A DNA stretch of 64,000 nt from contig QYRS01000003.1 in assembly GCA_006503535.1 (NCBI GenBank), forward strand, positions 434,001-498,000, in the 5' to 3' direction. This stretch comes from Arthrinium phaeospermum. Taxonomy: Eukaryota > Ascomycota > Sordariomycetes > Amphisphaeriales > Apiosporaceae. The translations under genes were made by a program, and so were the position numbers. Shown here piece after piece: positions 43,480 to 54,377 of the stretch. Each line of letters starts with the position of its first letter. Positions within the stretch are counted from its first letter, which is position 1. Below the pieces are notes generated by a model that worked only from the letters and a program-made list of their open reading frames with translations, made no database searches and was not told where the DNA came from.

Positions 43480-45156
43480 ATGAAGTCCTTCAAGTCGTTC
43501 GCTTCCCTCGTGGGACTATCCCAGATCCCCCTCACATCAGCCCAGCCTTCTAGCCAAGCCGTCACGCTTGAGGGGTACGGCAGTTTCACTGGGACTACCG
43601 TTAACAGCACCTACACCGGTCATGCCCTCCCTGCACCCGTCGACGCCTGGCTCGGCATCGACTATGCCACCCAGCCCGTCGGCGATAGCCGCTTCCGGAC
43701 TGTTTCGTGGCCTGCGCCGTTCGACGGAGTGAAAAAAGCCACATCGTACGGCAAGGCATGCATCCAGGACCCGTCCTACCTCGATCCTGCCCTCCAAGAC
43801 GAGGCCTGTCTGAACTTCAACGTCTACCGCACCCAGGGCGTCCCGCTGGACCAGAAGCTCCCCGTCCTGGTATGGATCCACGGCGGCGCCTTCGTGACGG
43901 GCAGCTGGAAGAGCTTCGACGGCGCGTCCTTTGCGGCGTCTTCCAAAGTCCCCATCACGGTGGTCAACTTCCACTACCGCGTGAACTCGCTGGGGTTCCT
44001 GCCCTCGGAGCTATTCGAGACGGAGGGGCTCCTCAACTTGGGTCTCCAGGACCAGGCCTTTTTCTTGAAGGAGTTCGTGCAGAAGCACATTGCCTCGTTC
44101 GGCGGGGACCCGGATCAGGTCACTATTGGCGGAAGGTCTGCCGGCGGCCACTCCGTGGGAATCCACTACTTCCACAACTACAACGAGGACACCGACAAGC
44201 CGTACTTCGCGCGCGCGATCCACCAGTCAGGATCGGTCACCGCGCGGGCCTTCCCGAACGCCACCTACCCCTTGTACGTCAGGCAATTCGCAGAGTACAT
44301 GACCTACCTCAACTGCCCAACCGACGACAACAAAGCCGCCATGGCCTGTCTCCGCGCCGCCGACATCACCAAGATCCGCCAGATCAGCACGAAGCTCTAC
44401 GAAGACTCGGAGCACGACATCACCTGGCCCTTCCAGCCCACGAACGGCGGGCCCATGCTGGAGAAGTTCGGCTCGCGGTCCGGCTACGACGGGACCTTCT
44501 TCCACGTCCCCGTCCTCACCTCCAACGTCAACGACGAGGGCAAGTACTACCTGCCCGGCGATCTCGAGACCAACGAGGAGTTCCTCGGGTACATGCACAA
44601 TGGCTCGCCGGAGCTGAATGCGACGGACTTGGGTCTTCTGGCGGGGCTGTACCCGGACCCGGCAGTGCATGATGACTCGCCCTTCGCCCACTCGCCTAAT
44701 AGTACGCAGTATAACCGGCTCTCGGCGGCTTGGAGCGACTACGGCTACATCTGCCCTGGGCAGGAGACGGCGTACCGCGCGTCGCTGGCCGGAGTGCCGA
44801 CGTGGAAACTGCGGTTCAACACCAACGCGTCGTGGCCGGCGTGGCAGGGCATCCCGCACACGTCGGACACCAAGTACACTTGGGACGAACCGAGTGTGCA
44901 GCATCCAGATGTCAGTCACGTGTATCACGGATACCTGGCCAGCTTCGTGACGGCCGGTGACCCCAACACTCACCCCTACACTGGGTCGCCGTTTTGGCCC
45001 AGCTACGAGGTTGCGGGGTATGGATTGGACTCGGCGCCCGCGATGCAGCTCGTGGTTCAGCCGGATAACGGGACACGGGCGGAGCCGGACGCTATTAGGA
45101 GGGAGGCTTGTTTGTTTTGGCGGGATCCGGAGAGGGCTCCGCGGTTGAATAAATAA
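43480..45156 (+). CDS. Secreted type-B carboxylesterase/lipase (COesterase family)
   Basis: 558 aa from ATG 43480, chosen because MKSFKSFASLVGLSQIPLTS opens a signal peptide. An in-frame ATG at 43399 would add 27 residues that also look hydrophobic, so the start is not certain. The alpha/beta-hydrolase core shows the oxyanion segment VLVWIHGGAFVTGSWKSF, the nucleophile in TIGGRSAGGHSVGIHY near residue 217, a Glu-containing NVNDEGKYYLPGDL segment, and a C-terminal His in VSHVYHGYLASFVTAGDP. A Cys near residue 90 (KACIQDP) and one in DEACLNFNVYR fit the conserved disulfide. Several N-x-S/T sites suggest glycosylation. The substrate range of the family is broad. Single exon. Confidence 0.92.
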   Translation: MKSFKSFASLVGLSQIPLTSAQPSSQAVTLEGYGSFTGTTVNSTYTGHALPAPVDAWLGIDYATQPVGDSRFRTVSWPAPFDGVKKATSYGKACIQDPSYLDPALQDEACLNFNVYRTQGVPLDQKLPVLVWIHGGAFVTGSWKSFDGASFAASSKVPITVVNFHYRVNSLGFLPSELFETEGLLNLGLQDQAFFLKEFVQKHIASFGGDPDQVTIGGRSAGGHSVGIHYFHNYNEDTDKPYFARAIHQSGSVTARAFPNATYPLYVRQFAEYMTYLNCPTDDNKAAMACLRAADITKIRQISTKLYEDSEHDITWPFQPTNGGPMLEKFGSRSGYDGTFFHVPVLTSNVNDEGKYYLPGDLETNEEFLGYMHNGSPELNATDLGLLAGLYPDPAVHDDSPFAHSPNSTQYNRLSAAWSDYGYICPGQETAYRASLAGVPTWKLRFNTNASWPAWQGIPHTSDTKYTWDEPSVQHPDVSHVYHGYLASFVTAGDPNTHPYTGSPFWPSYEVAGYGLDSAPAMQLVVQPDNGTRAEPDAIRREACLFWRDPERAPRLNK

Positions 45157-45617
45157 GGGGAAATGCTCCGTGCTAGCAAGGGGAGGATTGAACGCACACT
45201 CCACTAACGCCATCTCATTGGATTAACGCCGATGTGACTTTGCAACATCCGACCCAAACATCAGGCCTCATGGGCATAATATTTATCAATGTCAGAATTC
45301 CACAGCTTACCCTAAATGGGCAGTACTGATGTGAGGCTTCGGTCGGGTGCGCTAATGCGAAAACGGATATTAAAATTTCAGAATGTTGAGACATGACGTG
45401 CAGCATGCGAAGTCAGGGCGACCAATCATCTGCGCTAGACGGCGCATCGGAGAGGTATGATATCCCGGTGATTACGAGTGAGATTAGGCTCTCAAGGTCT
45501 GCCACCTCAAAAGTGATCACTTTCCCGTAGTCGCATATCACTCACTGTGTTTCAGTCGATTATTTTGACAGACCAACAGAAGCGCGTGTTACCGTCCAGT
45601 ATCATATATATTCAGCA
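45157..45617. other. Intergenic region
   Basis: About 460 bp. CATATATATTC lies just before the next ATG. No gene or repeat seen. Confidence 0.5.
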
Positions 45618-47835
45618 ATGGCCGACACGCATACGCATACGACCTACACATTTGTTGGTCCGACGCAGCAACGGGCTACACGGATCCCCGCCGCAGAATG
45701 GAAGAACCGAGAAGCCAGATTGAGGGAACTCCATAGTCAAATGACGCTGTCTGAGCTGATGAGTGTCATGGGACGGGAAGGGTTTATAGCGAGGTGCGTA
45801 TATTGCTGCCCACTAGCGTGTGAGGTAACATGTTGACTTTTATTATGGCTTCAGCCGGACGCAGTATATCTACCAATTCGGCAAATGGGGCATGCAGAAA
45901 TATAATACCGCAAAACCGGCTCAAGAAACTCATATACTCTCGGGAGACGTTCCCGGCGATCTTTCAACCTCACCCGAAGACGACCGCGTCGACGTGTCGG
46001 ACCATAGGACGAAGCGACCAAGAGGCTTTCAGGTAACCAACTCCAGCAATAGTAGCCTACTTTTATCGCTGCCGAGTCCCAGCAAGAACAAGCTGAATGA
46101 GGAAATTACGGATCCTACGTCCTCCAGCTCTGCCTCACCCTCCAATTCTTCGGTGCCAATTTTGGTATCACTCACTGACGACGCACATCTCTGTGAAATA
46201 GAGGGAGAACACGGCAACAGACATTCGGTCCATCCGTCTCGGTCACTTGCGACGGATTGGCAGCATCGAAATATCAACAAACGCCAGGATGGAATCCCAA
46301 CGACAGATATATCCAGTATCGAAAAAGAAACTGATCCGTGGCCCTCATGGCTAAAATCCATTTTGGAGGGCTCGGATCTGAATTGGGAGGTCCCCATGTC
46401 ACTTGACACAGACATGGAGTATGGCTCACCAACATCAGAACAGTTCTACCACATATATCCAGACAAGCCTGCCAAGTCAGACGATAATTATCGGGGACAT
46501 GAATCATGTTCGATAGACGAGTTTGCAGGGATGAAACTCAATCCGTCCCTAAGGGCAGACTACCTCTTTGCTGTACTGAACAAGCAGAGAAGTTTCCGTC
46601 TGTATGCACAATTGCTTAAGGTCGACATTTCGAAGCAACATGTGCTGTCAGAAACGGCTTTGGCATGCGCGCGAGCTGCGGAGACACAGGCACAGCGCAA
46701 TCTAGTCAAAACAATTATGTTGGAACGGCTGAGCACGGAAGAGAGCACCGCCAGTAGCTCAGAGAGGTCCCTTGCCAATATGCTCCTGGCACAAATCTAT
46801 TCGCTGAACGGGGTGCCCGCATTATACGAATCCCATCAAACATTAGCTGCAATAGCACCCAGCACTTCTGTCGACGCCTCCTTCGATGTCTTGGCCTATC
46901 TCTACAGTAACCATCCCCACGAAATCGCGTCGCAGTCCGGAGCACGAGGACAACTAAGTCAGCTTATCGCTGGCCACATGAAATCAGTCAGCTACAAAGG
47001 GTTTGTTCAGTTCGCCTTGGCCCTCAGATACCCGTCCCTGTCAGAAAGCTCAACAGAGTACCACCAGCACCCCGGCACCGTTATTTCCACCTGTGTGCGA
47101 TCTTGCGTGCATTGGTGTGCCGTCTCGACCGACATCAAGTCTCTGGAAGAGGCCTCCGATGCTGACTGGCTGGCTCAGGGGTCATCTCACCTCGGTATAC
47201 ACCAGTGGCCCCATGTCTTGGCGCTCTATAACTACCTATACTGCAAGTGGCGCTCTGAAGAGTCTGACTGGAAAACAAGGTTTGTTTATTGGGGATGGAG
47301 GTTGAGAACCTGGGAAAAACTGGGGATATCGGCATCCGAGCTACTGATGGTATGCTGCGACATGACTATACCGGCCGCTGAAGACTTGGATCCTGGATCC
47401 GATGGTGACAAAGCCGACAACCTTGACAAACCCTACGTCGATCTCCGTGAGAACATCCGGATACTCCAAGGCCTGAAGGACGAAGAGCTGGTGACCAGGT
47501 TCCTCCAGCGCCTTTACCTCAGGACCATCAGCTTGGCCCAGCCCCGGGAGTCCACCGAAGATAGCCTCCGCCGAATGCAATCACCCCGAGCGGCGATGGG
47601 GAATGGAACAATGCCGTCTAGAGCCGACCAGGTGGACCCCCCACACCTTGCAGACTCGGACCGATACACCTATGCATCTTCGAATCACAGCTCAATCACT
47701 GGGAAACGATACGACCCGACCATAGCGTCGTCCTTAGGCTCATCGAATGCGTCGCTTAGGAGGATGCGGGAAGCGGCATCGCTGATCAGTCGCCGCTTCA
47801 CCGATGCTGGGAGTACGGCATCCCTGGCTAGTTGA
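45618..47835 (+). CDS. Clr5-domain protein, tandem paralogue 1 (C-terminally truncated)
   Basis: join(45618..45793, 45855..47835), 718 aa. The Clr5 domain (about residues 25-75) spans the intron: IPAAEWKNREARLRELHSQM, LSELMSVMGREGFIAS, then RTQYIYQFGKWGMQKY. Clr5 is a short domain found at the N-terminus of many fungal proteins, some thought to bind DNA or other proteins. A low-complexity region follows, then a helical body shared with the gene at 48969: LGISASELLMVCCDMT, DEELVTRFLQRLYLRTI, SSNASLRRMREAASLI. The intron is at the same codon and phase (AG|C) as in the paralogue. Relative to the paralogue the C-terminus stops about 45 residues early, at a TGA aligned with an Arg codon. Function unknown. 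Confidence 0.85.
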
Positions 47836-47916
47836 GACGGCATAGTATCCCTCGCGGGTCCATTGGCAACATGAGCGACACGATGCGGGATTGTCTCAGT
47901 ATCTCGGAAGCGCCAT
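47836..47916 (+). pseudogene. Decayed C-terminal coding sequence of Clr5 paralogue 1
   Basis: After the stop codon the DNA still aligns with the coding end of the paralogue (GCGGGTCCATTG and GAGCGACA blocks; the reading MSDTMRDCLSIS matches LSDMMRDSLRVS), but with a 1-bp deletion. So this was coding sequence before the stop arose. Confidence 0.6.
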
Positions 47917-48968
47917 TACAGGAAAATGTACTGGGGAGGATTCATAGAATGAGTGGAGATTGTTCAAAGCCATGAGTGACCACAACTGGCCTTGAGAATA
48001 CAGCATTTACCATGCAACAGGAATGGTTGCCATATATGGAATGTAATGAATCTGCCAATCTTGTGTTTCCTATCCTGCTGCAAGCTTCTTTCCTTTTTGT
48101 TTCGCCCCTTCCTTCCAAACGAACTGATATAGCTTTCAGACCACCTGTCTTTTCTAGCCATTGAAGATTTTTCAATAAAGGTGGTTGCCTTCACAACAGT
48201 GAAAACGTAATGTTTCGCTGTTTGGGGGGTGCGAAAGGAGCTCCACAATTGATTGAATAGGGGCTGCTATCACTGAGTTTGTGACTATGGACCACCAATG
48301 GCCACTTTTGAGCACACACCATCTGTTATCGGGCTCGAAGGTCTAGCAGTTCTCCAATCGCCCAATCTACGTGAAGCATATCCGTAAGTCTTTTGATCAA
48401 GTGTCAACATATGGCAGCTGGCACGTCGGTCGCCCGGCTGAGATCAGTGCCAAGCTATGCATGCACGTATGTACGTACAGTGTCATGTGCCCGTCACAAC
48501 AGAAAAGGCGTTCTGCAGTATATGTTGAAATAGATAATGCCTGTTTCTTGAACGAATCGGAACGCTCGGTTGTGAATTTAAAGAAGTCTACTTTTCCACA
48601 AGGGGTAGTGGTCTCAGCCTCGGTGGGCCGCACTACTCCCAAAATGGGCTTTGGGATTTTCTTGCTGACGACGTCTTGTTAGCGGCTGCCAACGCACCCC
48701 ATACAGGGGTTGTTATAGGTTCTGTCTATCAACAGGCACGGCAAGGCAGAATAGTCATGCTCTCGGTACAGTCTTCCATTTTTCGAAACCTTTTCAACCT
48801 TTGCTTCGTTGTATATTAGACCTCGACGCAGCGTCTTTCCCATCCCGTTCCTTTTCTCTTCTCGATAATACACCGGCTTTGTCCGAAAGATAATTTCTTG
48901 AATATCAAAGTACTTATGCAGGCTGTAGCCTCACGGAAGATCGCACTGGTTATCCAGGAATCGCAGTT
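47917..48968. other. Intergenic region between Clr5 paralogues
   Basis: About 1.05 kb with no supported gene. Contains the promoter of the second Clr5 gene. Confidence 0.5.
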
Positions 48969-51482
48969 ATGGACTCCGCATCTTCGACATCTCAGGCAAT
49001 ATTACCTACTCCCACAACATTCAAATGGGTTGACCAGAAGCAGCAGCGAGCCGGAAGGATCACCGCTGCTGAATGGATCAACCGGGAGACAAGGCTGCGG
49101 GAGCTTTACAGCCAAATGACACTGCCTGAGCTGATGGAGGTAATGGAATCAGAGGGATTCGTGGCGACGTAAGTATCTCGTTGTCCGTTATCCTCAATGT
49201 CTCCAGAGCTCCAACTGACACCATGATTTCCTAGCCGGAAACAATACGATTATCAGTTCAGAAAATGGCACTTGCAGAAGTACGCCTCAACAAAGACAGT
49301 CGAAGGAGAGCCGAGAAGGCCTAGCTCCGTGCACAGTGGCCTTGCGACGGCATTTAATGCGGAAGATGTTGTCGTGTCCAATTTCAGCAGAAAGCGACCA
49401 CAGAGCACACGGAGCATTGCGACAAGTAGCAGTCTTCTGCCAGCTCCGTCAATGCCTCCTAACAAGAAGGCCAAGATGTCTGGCGAAGCTGTGGTACCGC
49501 AAAGCACCTGCCCTGACTCACACCTGGATATTCATTGGCCCAAGTCACCCACTGTTCAAGCTATTGTTTGTGACGCCGAAGGAATGGGCGATGATCTTCA
49601 CGCATTGGATCATCCCAAAGCACCTACAATTATCGAGTGGCCTTCTTCACTTTTCCTCAACGCAATATCCGAGCCCGCAGCGGTGGGTGCAACCGACAAC
49701 CTGGCAGAAGCTATTTCCACCGATGGCCAAGAACTGTTGCAAAGTGTCAAAAGCTTTGAAGTGGATTCCAGTGACTTGGCACCTCTATCTGACGATCATT
49801 CCCCATCGACACCACCAGAGGAGCCTTATCCTCGACACGTGGGCAAGGCAATCAAGTTGACAAATGCTGCCCGATGCTTCCCGGTAACGATGCTCTCAAG
49901 CCTGCTTGACCGGTCTTGTCAGGACCGTCTGTCTCGCGCGGCGGACTGGCTGGACGCCGTGTGGAACAAAGACCAAAGCTTTTGCATTTATTCACTCCTG
50001 CTTGTAGTCGAAGCTGCGAGCGATGAAAGTCTTTCAAGACCAAATGTGCTGTCACCAATGGTTCTGTCCTGTGCGCGCTCTCCTGCACACCCGCAGCAGC
50101 GCGCATGGGTGAGGGGGCTCCTGTTGAAAAGATTGGAAACCTCAGGAGATTCCACCGTCAGCCCATCGGAGAGATTGCTTTCGCATATGTTGCTGGCGCA
50201 GATGTTTGCTCTGGATGGGCAAACTGCACTGTCCGAGCACCACCTTGATTCTGCGCTGAAACCAAGTGTAGGCTTCAAACTTGTCGACACCTCATTTGAT
50301 GTGCTTGCCTATCTGCATTACCAGCATCCCCGACCAGGTCAGGCCTCAGGAGGTGGGAGACAGGGGTGCAAAGTACATTTCCTTTCCGATTGCCTGCCTT
50401 CAGTCAACCACGACAGCTTTGTTCGGTTCGTCTTGGAAAGGCAAGGCTCAGTCTTTAAGAGAGAAACGTCGGAATGCGACCAACCTAGCGCGGCAGTCTC
50501 GGCCTATGTGCGTTCTTGCATCGATTGGTGCGCTGCCATGATCTCGACCTACGGCGGACTACAAGACCGGTTTTTCGACACGACGGAGCTGCCCCAAGGA
50601 ACTTTGCCCCTCAATGTGAGCATGTGGCCGGAGACTGCGACGCTGTACGATTACTTTTATCCCAGGCTGCGCGATGAAGAGTCAGGCCGCGGCCCCTACT
50701 CGCCTGTTCATTGGAGGTGGGTGGCAAAGACCCGCGAGACTCTTGGAATCTCGGCCGCAGAACTATTGGTCGTTTGTTGCGACATGATGACAAAGTTCGG
50801 CCTATTGCACCGTGGATACACCAATAAAACATTCAATGGGCATTCCCAGACACAACATTCACTTGACCATGGCCGCCTCCGACAGGATCTGCCCATGATA
50901 CAAAGCCAATCAGACGAGGACCTAGTGACCCAGTTCCTCAGACATCTGTACCTAAGGACCACACCTTTCGCACTGACAAGCCAGACAAGAAAGCACAATG
51001 AAGAATCTCTTGAACTATCACTCCCTGCTATCATGGAGTCGGAAGCTACATCATCGTGTGGCGATGCCGCAGTATTGCGAATGTCTACTGCCACAGGTGT
51101 CTCCAACCCTCGTTGGTCTGAGAATGGCGGATTGGCACGAGACTTGGCACTATACGAGCCGATGACAACATCGTCTTGTCGCTCATCGAACTCATCTTAC
51201 CAGAGGATGAGAGACGCAGCAACATCCATCTTCAAGCGTCGATACAACTCCATCGGGAGTCAAATGTCTCTGAGCAGCCGGGAGACAATGTGGTCTGTTG
51301 CGGGGTCCATTGACAGGCTGAGCGACATGATGCGAGACTCTTTGCGCGTATCGGTCATGACAGAGCAACACGAAAGCGAGCAGCAAGTCGTCATCGAACC
51401 GAATGAGCAGAGCAGCGGCTCACATATTGGAACCGAGAAGGCGGTACAGGAAAGAAACGACGACCCAATGGCTGAAATATAA
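48969..51482 (+). CDS. Clr5-domain protein, tandem paralogue 2
   Basis: join(48969..49168, 49235..51482), 815 aa. The Clr5 domain near residues 33-83 (ITAAEWINRETRLRELYSQM, LPELMEVMESEGFVAT, RKQYDYQFRKWHLQKY) is again split by an intron at the same position, 66 bp long. The rest parallels paralogue 1: a serine/proline-rich linker, a helical middle, LGISAAELLVVCCDMM, SDEDLVTQFLRHLYLRTT, SSNSSYQRMRDAATSIFK. It then keeps a complete tail of about 65 residues including SVAGSIDRLSDMMRDSLRVS. This is the more intact member of the pair. Likely nuclear or cytosolic; no signal peptide. No known catalytic motif. Confidence 0.87.
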
Positions 51483-51689
51483 CAGCCGGTATCACCAAAC
51501 CCTTTCTGGTGTTATTTTGTAAGTTGGGAAAGCGACTTGTTTCACTGTTACGCACTAACGTCTCCCAATGTATCTGTGATGGAGGGCTTATAATAAAGAA
51601 ATGAAAGTTAGATATGAGGCACACCTATCGTTGCATACTGTATTGTGATATATGTTCAAAAGGGGCAGACCGATCTCTTCCCCCTATTC

Positions 51690-53675
51690 TCATCGTATCA
51701 AGAATTCCCGAAGCCTCAACTTTCCGTTCCTGAGGTCCTCCATGGGCTCCCCATTGGAGCATCCATTCACGTAGCAAGATCCGACCAGAACGTAATGGTC
51801 CGAATCATCAACCTTCCTAAGTAGATATGACGATGCGATCCCTTCCAGATAGCATACGAGGTCGCCTTCAGCAACGGCCGGCGGCGCGCGTCCCATTCGG
51901 CCTTTCTCGGTTCTAAACAAGGGCTGAAAAAACCATTTACGCAGCTTCAAGAGCGCATCGTAATTATGATTGGCTGGGCCATCACTGTTGGCGCGGGGAA
52001 ATAAGACCAATTCCCACAGAGGGGGTGCATTGGGGCCCACAAACGCTTCGTCGAACGCTGCCTGCACCTTTTCAAAGTTGGCATATCCAAAGGAGAGCAT
52101 TTTCTGCCTCGCAGCCTCGTCGTCTTCTGCGAGCCCCGCATTAGCCAACAGAGTTCGGAAGACCTGGGCAGCTGTGCAATCTTCGGAGTCGGTGATCTCC
52201 AGCGGGTTTCCTTTCCCATCCAGGCCGCCGTGTAACGCATTGTGGAGGTCCTCTAGTGGTCTTACGCCGTCCCTGGGGTATTCTTCGCGATATTCTGTAA
52301 TAAAATGGAGGCAAAACCACCAGAACCGGCTGAGAACCTCCTGCATATCAAAGGGTCCTTCGAAATCATCGCCTCCGTACCGAAAGACTGTTACGCACCG
52401 ATCTAGCTCCACACCGTAGATCTTCATTGTACCCTCGTCGGTAACTATCGGGCTCTGGGAGCACGTCTCGTCGAGCCAGCGATCATTAGGACGCATTCGC
52501 TGTTGAACAAGGTATTGTGTGTCCTCCCTCAAAGTGTTGAGTCTCGGCACCCAAGAAGGGAAATCAGATATGTCCCTATCCCTTCGGATAAGACCTGCAC
52601 GTTCGAAAATAGGCCCAACGTTCTCCTTGTAGGGCAGGATTGCGGAAACGTAATCTCTGTAGACGTCCACAAGACTCTTCGTGTAGTCCGGGACAATATG
52701 TTCTTGAAGGATACCGTGAAGGCCGTACACGGCGTCGTGGGGGTTGGACGACTGGCAGCACTCGTTGATTGAGAGAACAAAGCCGTAGTCCCTCTGGTTA
52801 TTCGGCTCCTTCAGACCATGAACCATGGTAATGAGCTTCACTATCATGTTCGGGTTCGTAATGACCTTTTCCCAAACATCCTGATTGAAGAATGGGGGCT
52901 TCATGGGCGAGTTTCGCCGAAAACTGAAGGCAAAAAACTGGAAAAGCACCAGCTCCTGGAACGTCAGGGAGTGCTCACCGCAGAACAGGATATTGTCACT
53001 GGGCGTTTGTGCAAGCACTAGCTCTTGTACGATCCAAACCCGGGTCCAGTAAGTATTTGTGGCGATCTCGCCGAAGACAGCATTCCAAGCTCTGTTCCCA
53101 CAAATTTGGTGAGTGTTCTTCTCGTAGAACTCTGCTTGTCGGCCAAGGAACCCGAGATCCAAGATGTCCAGTTCGTCGAGGCCCCCGAGGGGCACGCCTC
53201 TGGATTCCCCGCAATCTTGAACGTGCTGAGCGCACGCCTTGATCAGTGCGAAACCCAATTCGGTCTCGTCTCCGGAGGGGCCAAGCCATGAGATCACTCG
53301 ACTGGCCTCCTTGTATATCGAGCCCATCATTGCGACTTGCTGGCTCTTCTCATCCGCGTCGTGTTGGTTGATGCAAACGGCGTCTGCCCACAGCAGCAGA
53401 GGCTTACCATCTTTCCCCAGAAATGACGATGCTCTGAACTGCTTCAAAGCCTCCGTTAGGCTCTTGGTGGCCATGAACGGGTGGCCATCCACGAGGATCT
53501 CCTGGGTGTCATTAGGGTCTCCCCACACGTATGAAAGTGCTGCATAGTCTGGTGGCGGGTCTTGCAGTTGAAGGATGAAGATATTGCAAGCGACCTGTGC
53601 CTCATGCTGGTCACTTGGTTCAACTCGAAGCAGTCTGATATGCCTAAGATTGGGGTTCAAAGCCGTGTATTCCAT
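51690..53675 (-). CDS. HET domain protein (CINQ subtype)
   Basis: A single exon of 661 aa. I start at ATG 53675 (MEYTALNPNLRHIRLLRV), because HET proteins of this subtype open with such a Y-x-x-L-x-x-x-x-x-I-R-L-L segment; the frame runs 35 codons upstream through a hydrophobic stretch that overlaps the 28-bp motif. The HET core is YAALSYVWGDPNDTQEI, then LLLWADAVCINQHDADEKSQ, MGSIYKEASRVISWLGP and YWTRVWIVQELVLAQ. This is a different subtype from the other three HET genes in the window, which have IDSLCI or VDRLCI. C-terminal DLVCYLEGIASSYLLRK and DHYVLVGSCYVNG are standard for the subtype. Convergent with Clr5 paralogue 2, 207 bp apart. Confidence 0.93.
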   Translation of the reverse strand: MEYTALNPNLRHIRLLRVEPSDQHEAQVACNIFILQLQDPPPDYAALSYVWGDPNDTQEILVDGHPFMATKSLTEALKQFRASSFLGKDGKPLLLWADAVCINQHDADEKSQQVAMMGSIYKEASRVISWLGPSGDETELGFALIKACAQHVQDCGESRGVPLGGLDELDILDLGFLGRQAEFYEKNTHQICGNRAWNAVFGEIATNTYWTRVWIVQELVLAQTPSDNILFCGEHSLTFQELVLFQFFAFSFRRNSPMKPPFFNQDVWEKVITNPNMIVKLITMVHGLKEPNNQRDYGFVLSINECCQSSNPHDAVYGLHGILQEHIVPDYTKSLVDVYRDYVSAILPYKENVGPIFERAGLIRRDRDISDFPSWVPRLNTLREDTQYLVQQRMRPNDRWLDETCSQSPIVTDEGTMKIYGVELDRCVTVFRYGGDDFEGPFDMQEVLSRFWWFCLHFITEYREEYPRDGVRPLEDLHNALHGGLDGKGNPLEITDSEDCTAAQVFRTLLANAGLAEDDEAARQKMLSFGYANFEKVQAAFDEAFVGPNAPPLWELVLFPRANSDGPANHNYDALLKLRKWFFQPLFRTEKGRMGRAPPAVAEGDLVCYLEGIASSYLLRKVDDSDHYVLVGSCYVNGCSNGEPMEDLRNGKLRLREFLIR

Positions 53676-54377
53676 GGTGGCGTGTAATATCGGTGTCGTT
53701 TGTTTCTGCTGGGGAGCCTTGGTATGAATCGAAAGAAGAAGAAGAAGAAAGAAGTGTAATGTTGGTAATGTGTTCAGCAAATCGAGTGAGTCCTAGGGGT
53801 ATGTAGATATGATAGAAAGAGGTGAGCTTTATGGCGATGACTGTCGGCATCTTACGGCATCAAGGGTTCTAATGGTTGCCAGCGACGTCTGTCACATGCA
53901 GAAGCATGCGAGCCAGCGAATGCATACGGGAATTAGATCTCCAAATTGCCAAGCAAGATTTGTGCTTACCGCTAGCACCGACCCATTTTTTAATGCAATA
54001 CGATATAGCAACTGCAGGTCGTGATCTCAATACCAAGAAAAAATATGCAAAGCCGATATTAAGTATGGAGTATTACTCTCATTACGTGTCGTGACCGCAC
54101 GTGTAAGGTTGTGCACACCGGTTTCAAATTCACTGCCTCCACAATAGATGCCTATCCACATGACGTACAACAATACTCATATATACAATAATTACAGATA
54201 GTGATCAACAGTGGTCAAAAACAAGTGTCCGTAGATAAGCTGAACAATTGTAAGAACAGTAAAGACTGGAAAGCAGGAGAACGCAAGAAAAGCCTGACAG
54301 CAATGTTCCCGCGGCCTCAAGTCATAAGATGGGCAAAGACAGATGTCTCGTACCTAAGATCATCGTAGCTTCTCTTT
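53676..54377. other. Intergenic region upstream of the HET gene
   Basis: About 700 bp, AT-rich, with a 28-bp motif copy and a GAA-type microsatellite at its left end. No gene seen. Confidence 0.55.
53701..53727 (+). repeat. Dispersed 28-bp motif, copy 4
   Basis: TGTTTCTGCTGGGGAGCCTT core followed by GGTATGAA and then a GAA repeat tract. It is 26 bp upstream of the HET start codon, in the opposite orientation to the gene. Confidence 0.55.

Noticed and set aside
53676..53780. A hydrophobic 35-residue N-terminal extension of the HET protein
   Set aside because: It overlaps the repeated 28-bp motif and a GAA tract, and HET proteins of this subtype normally start at the MEYTAL position.
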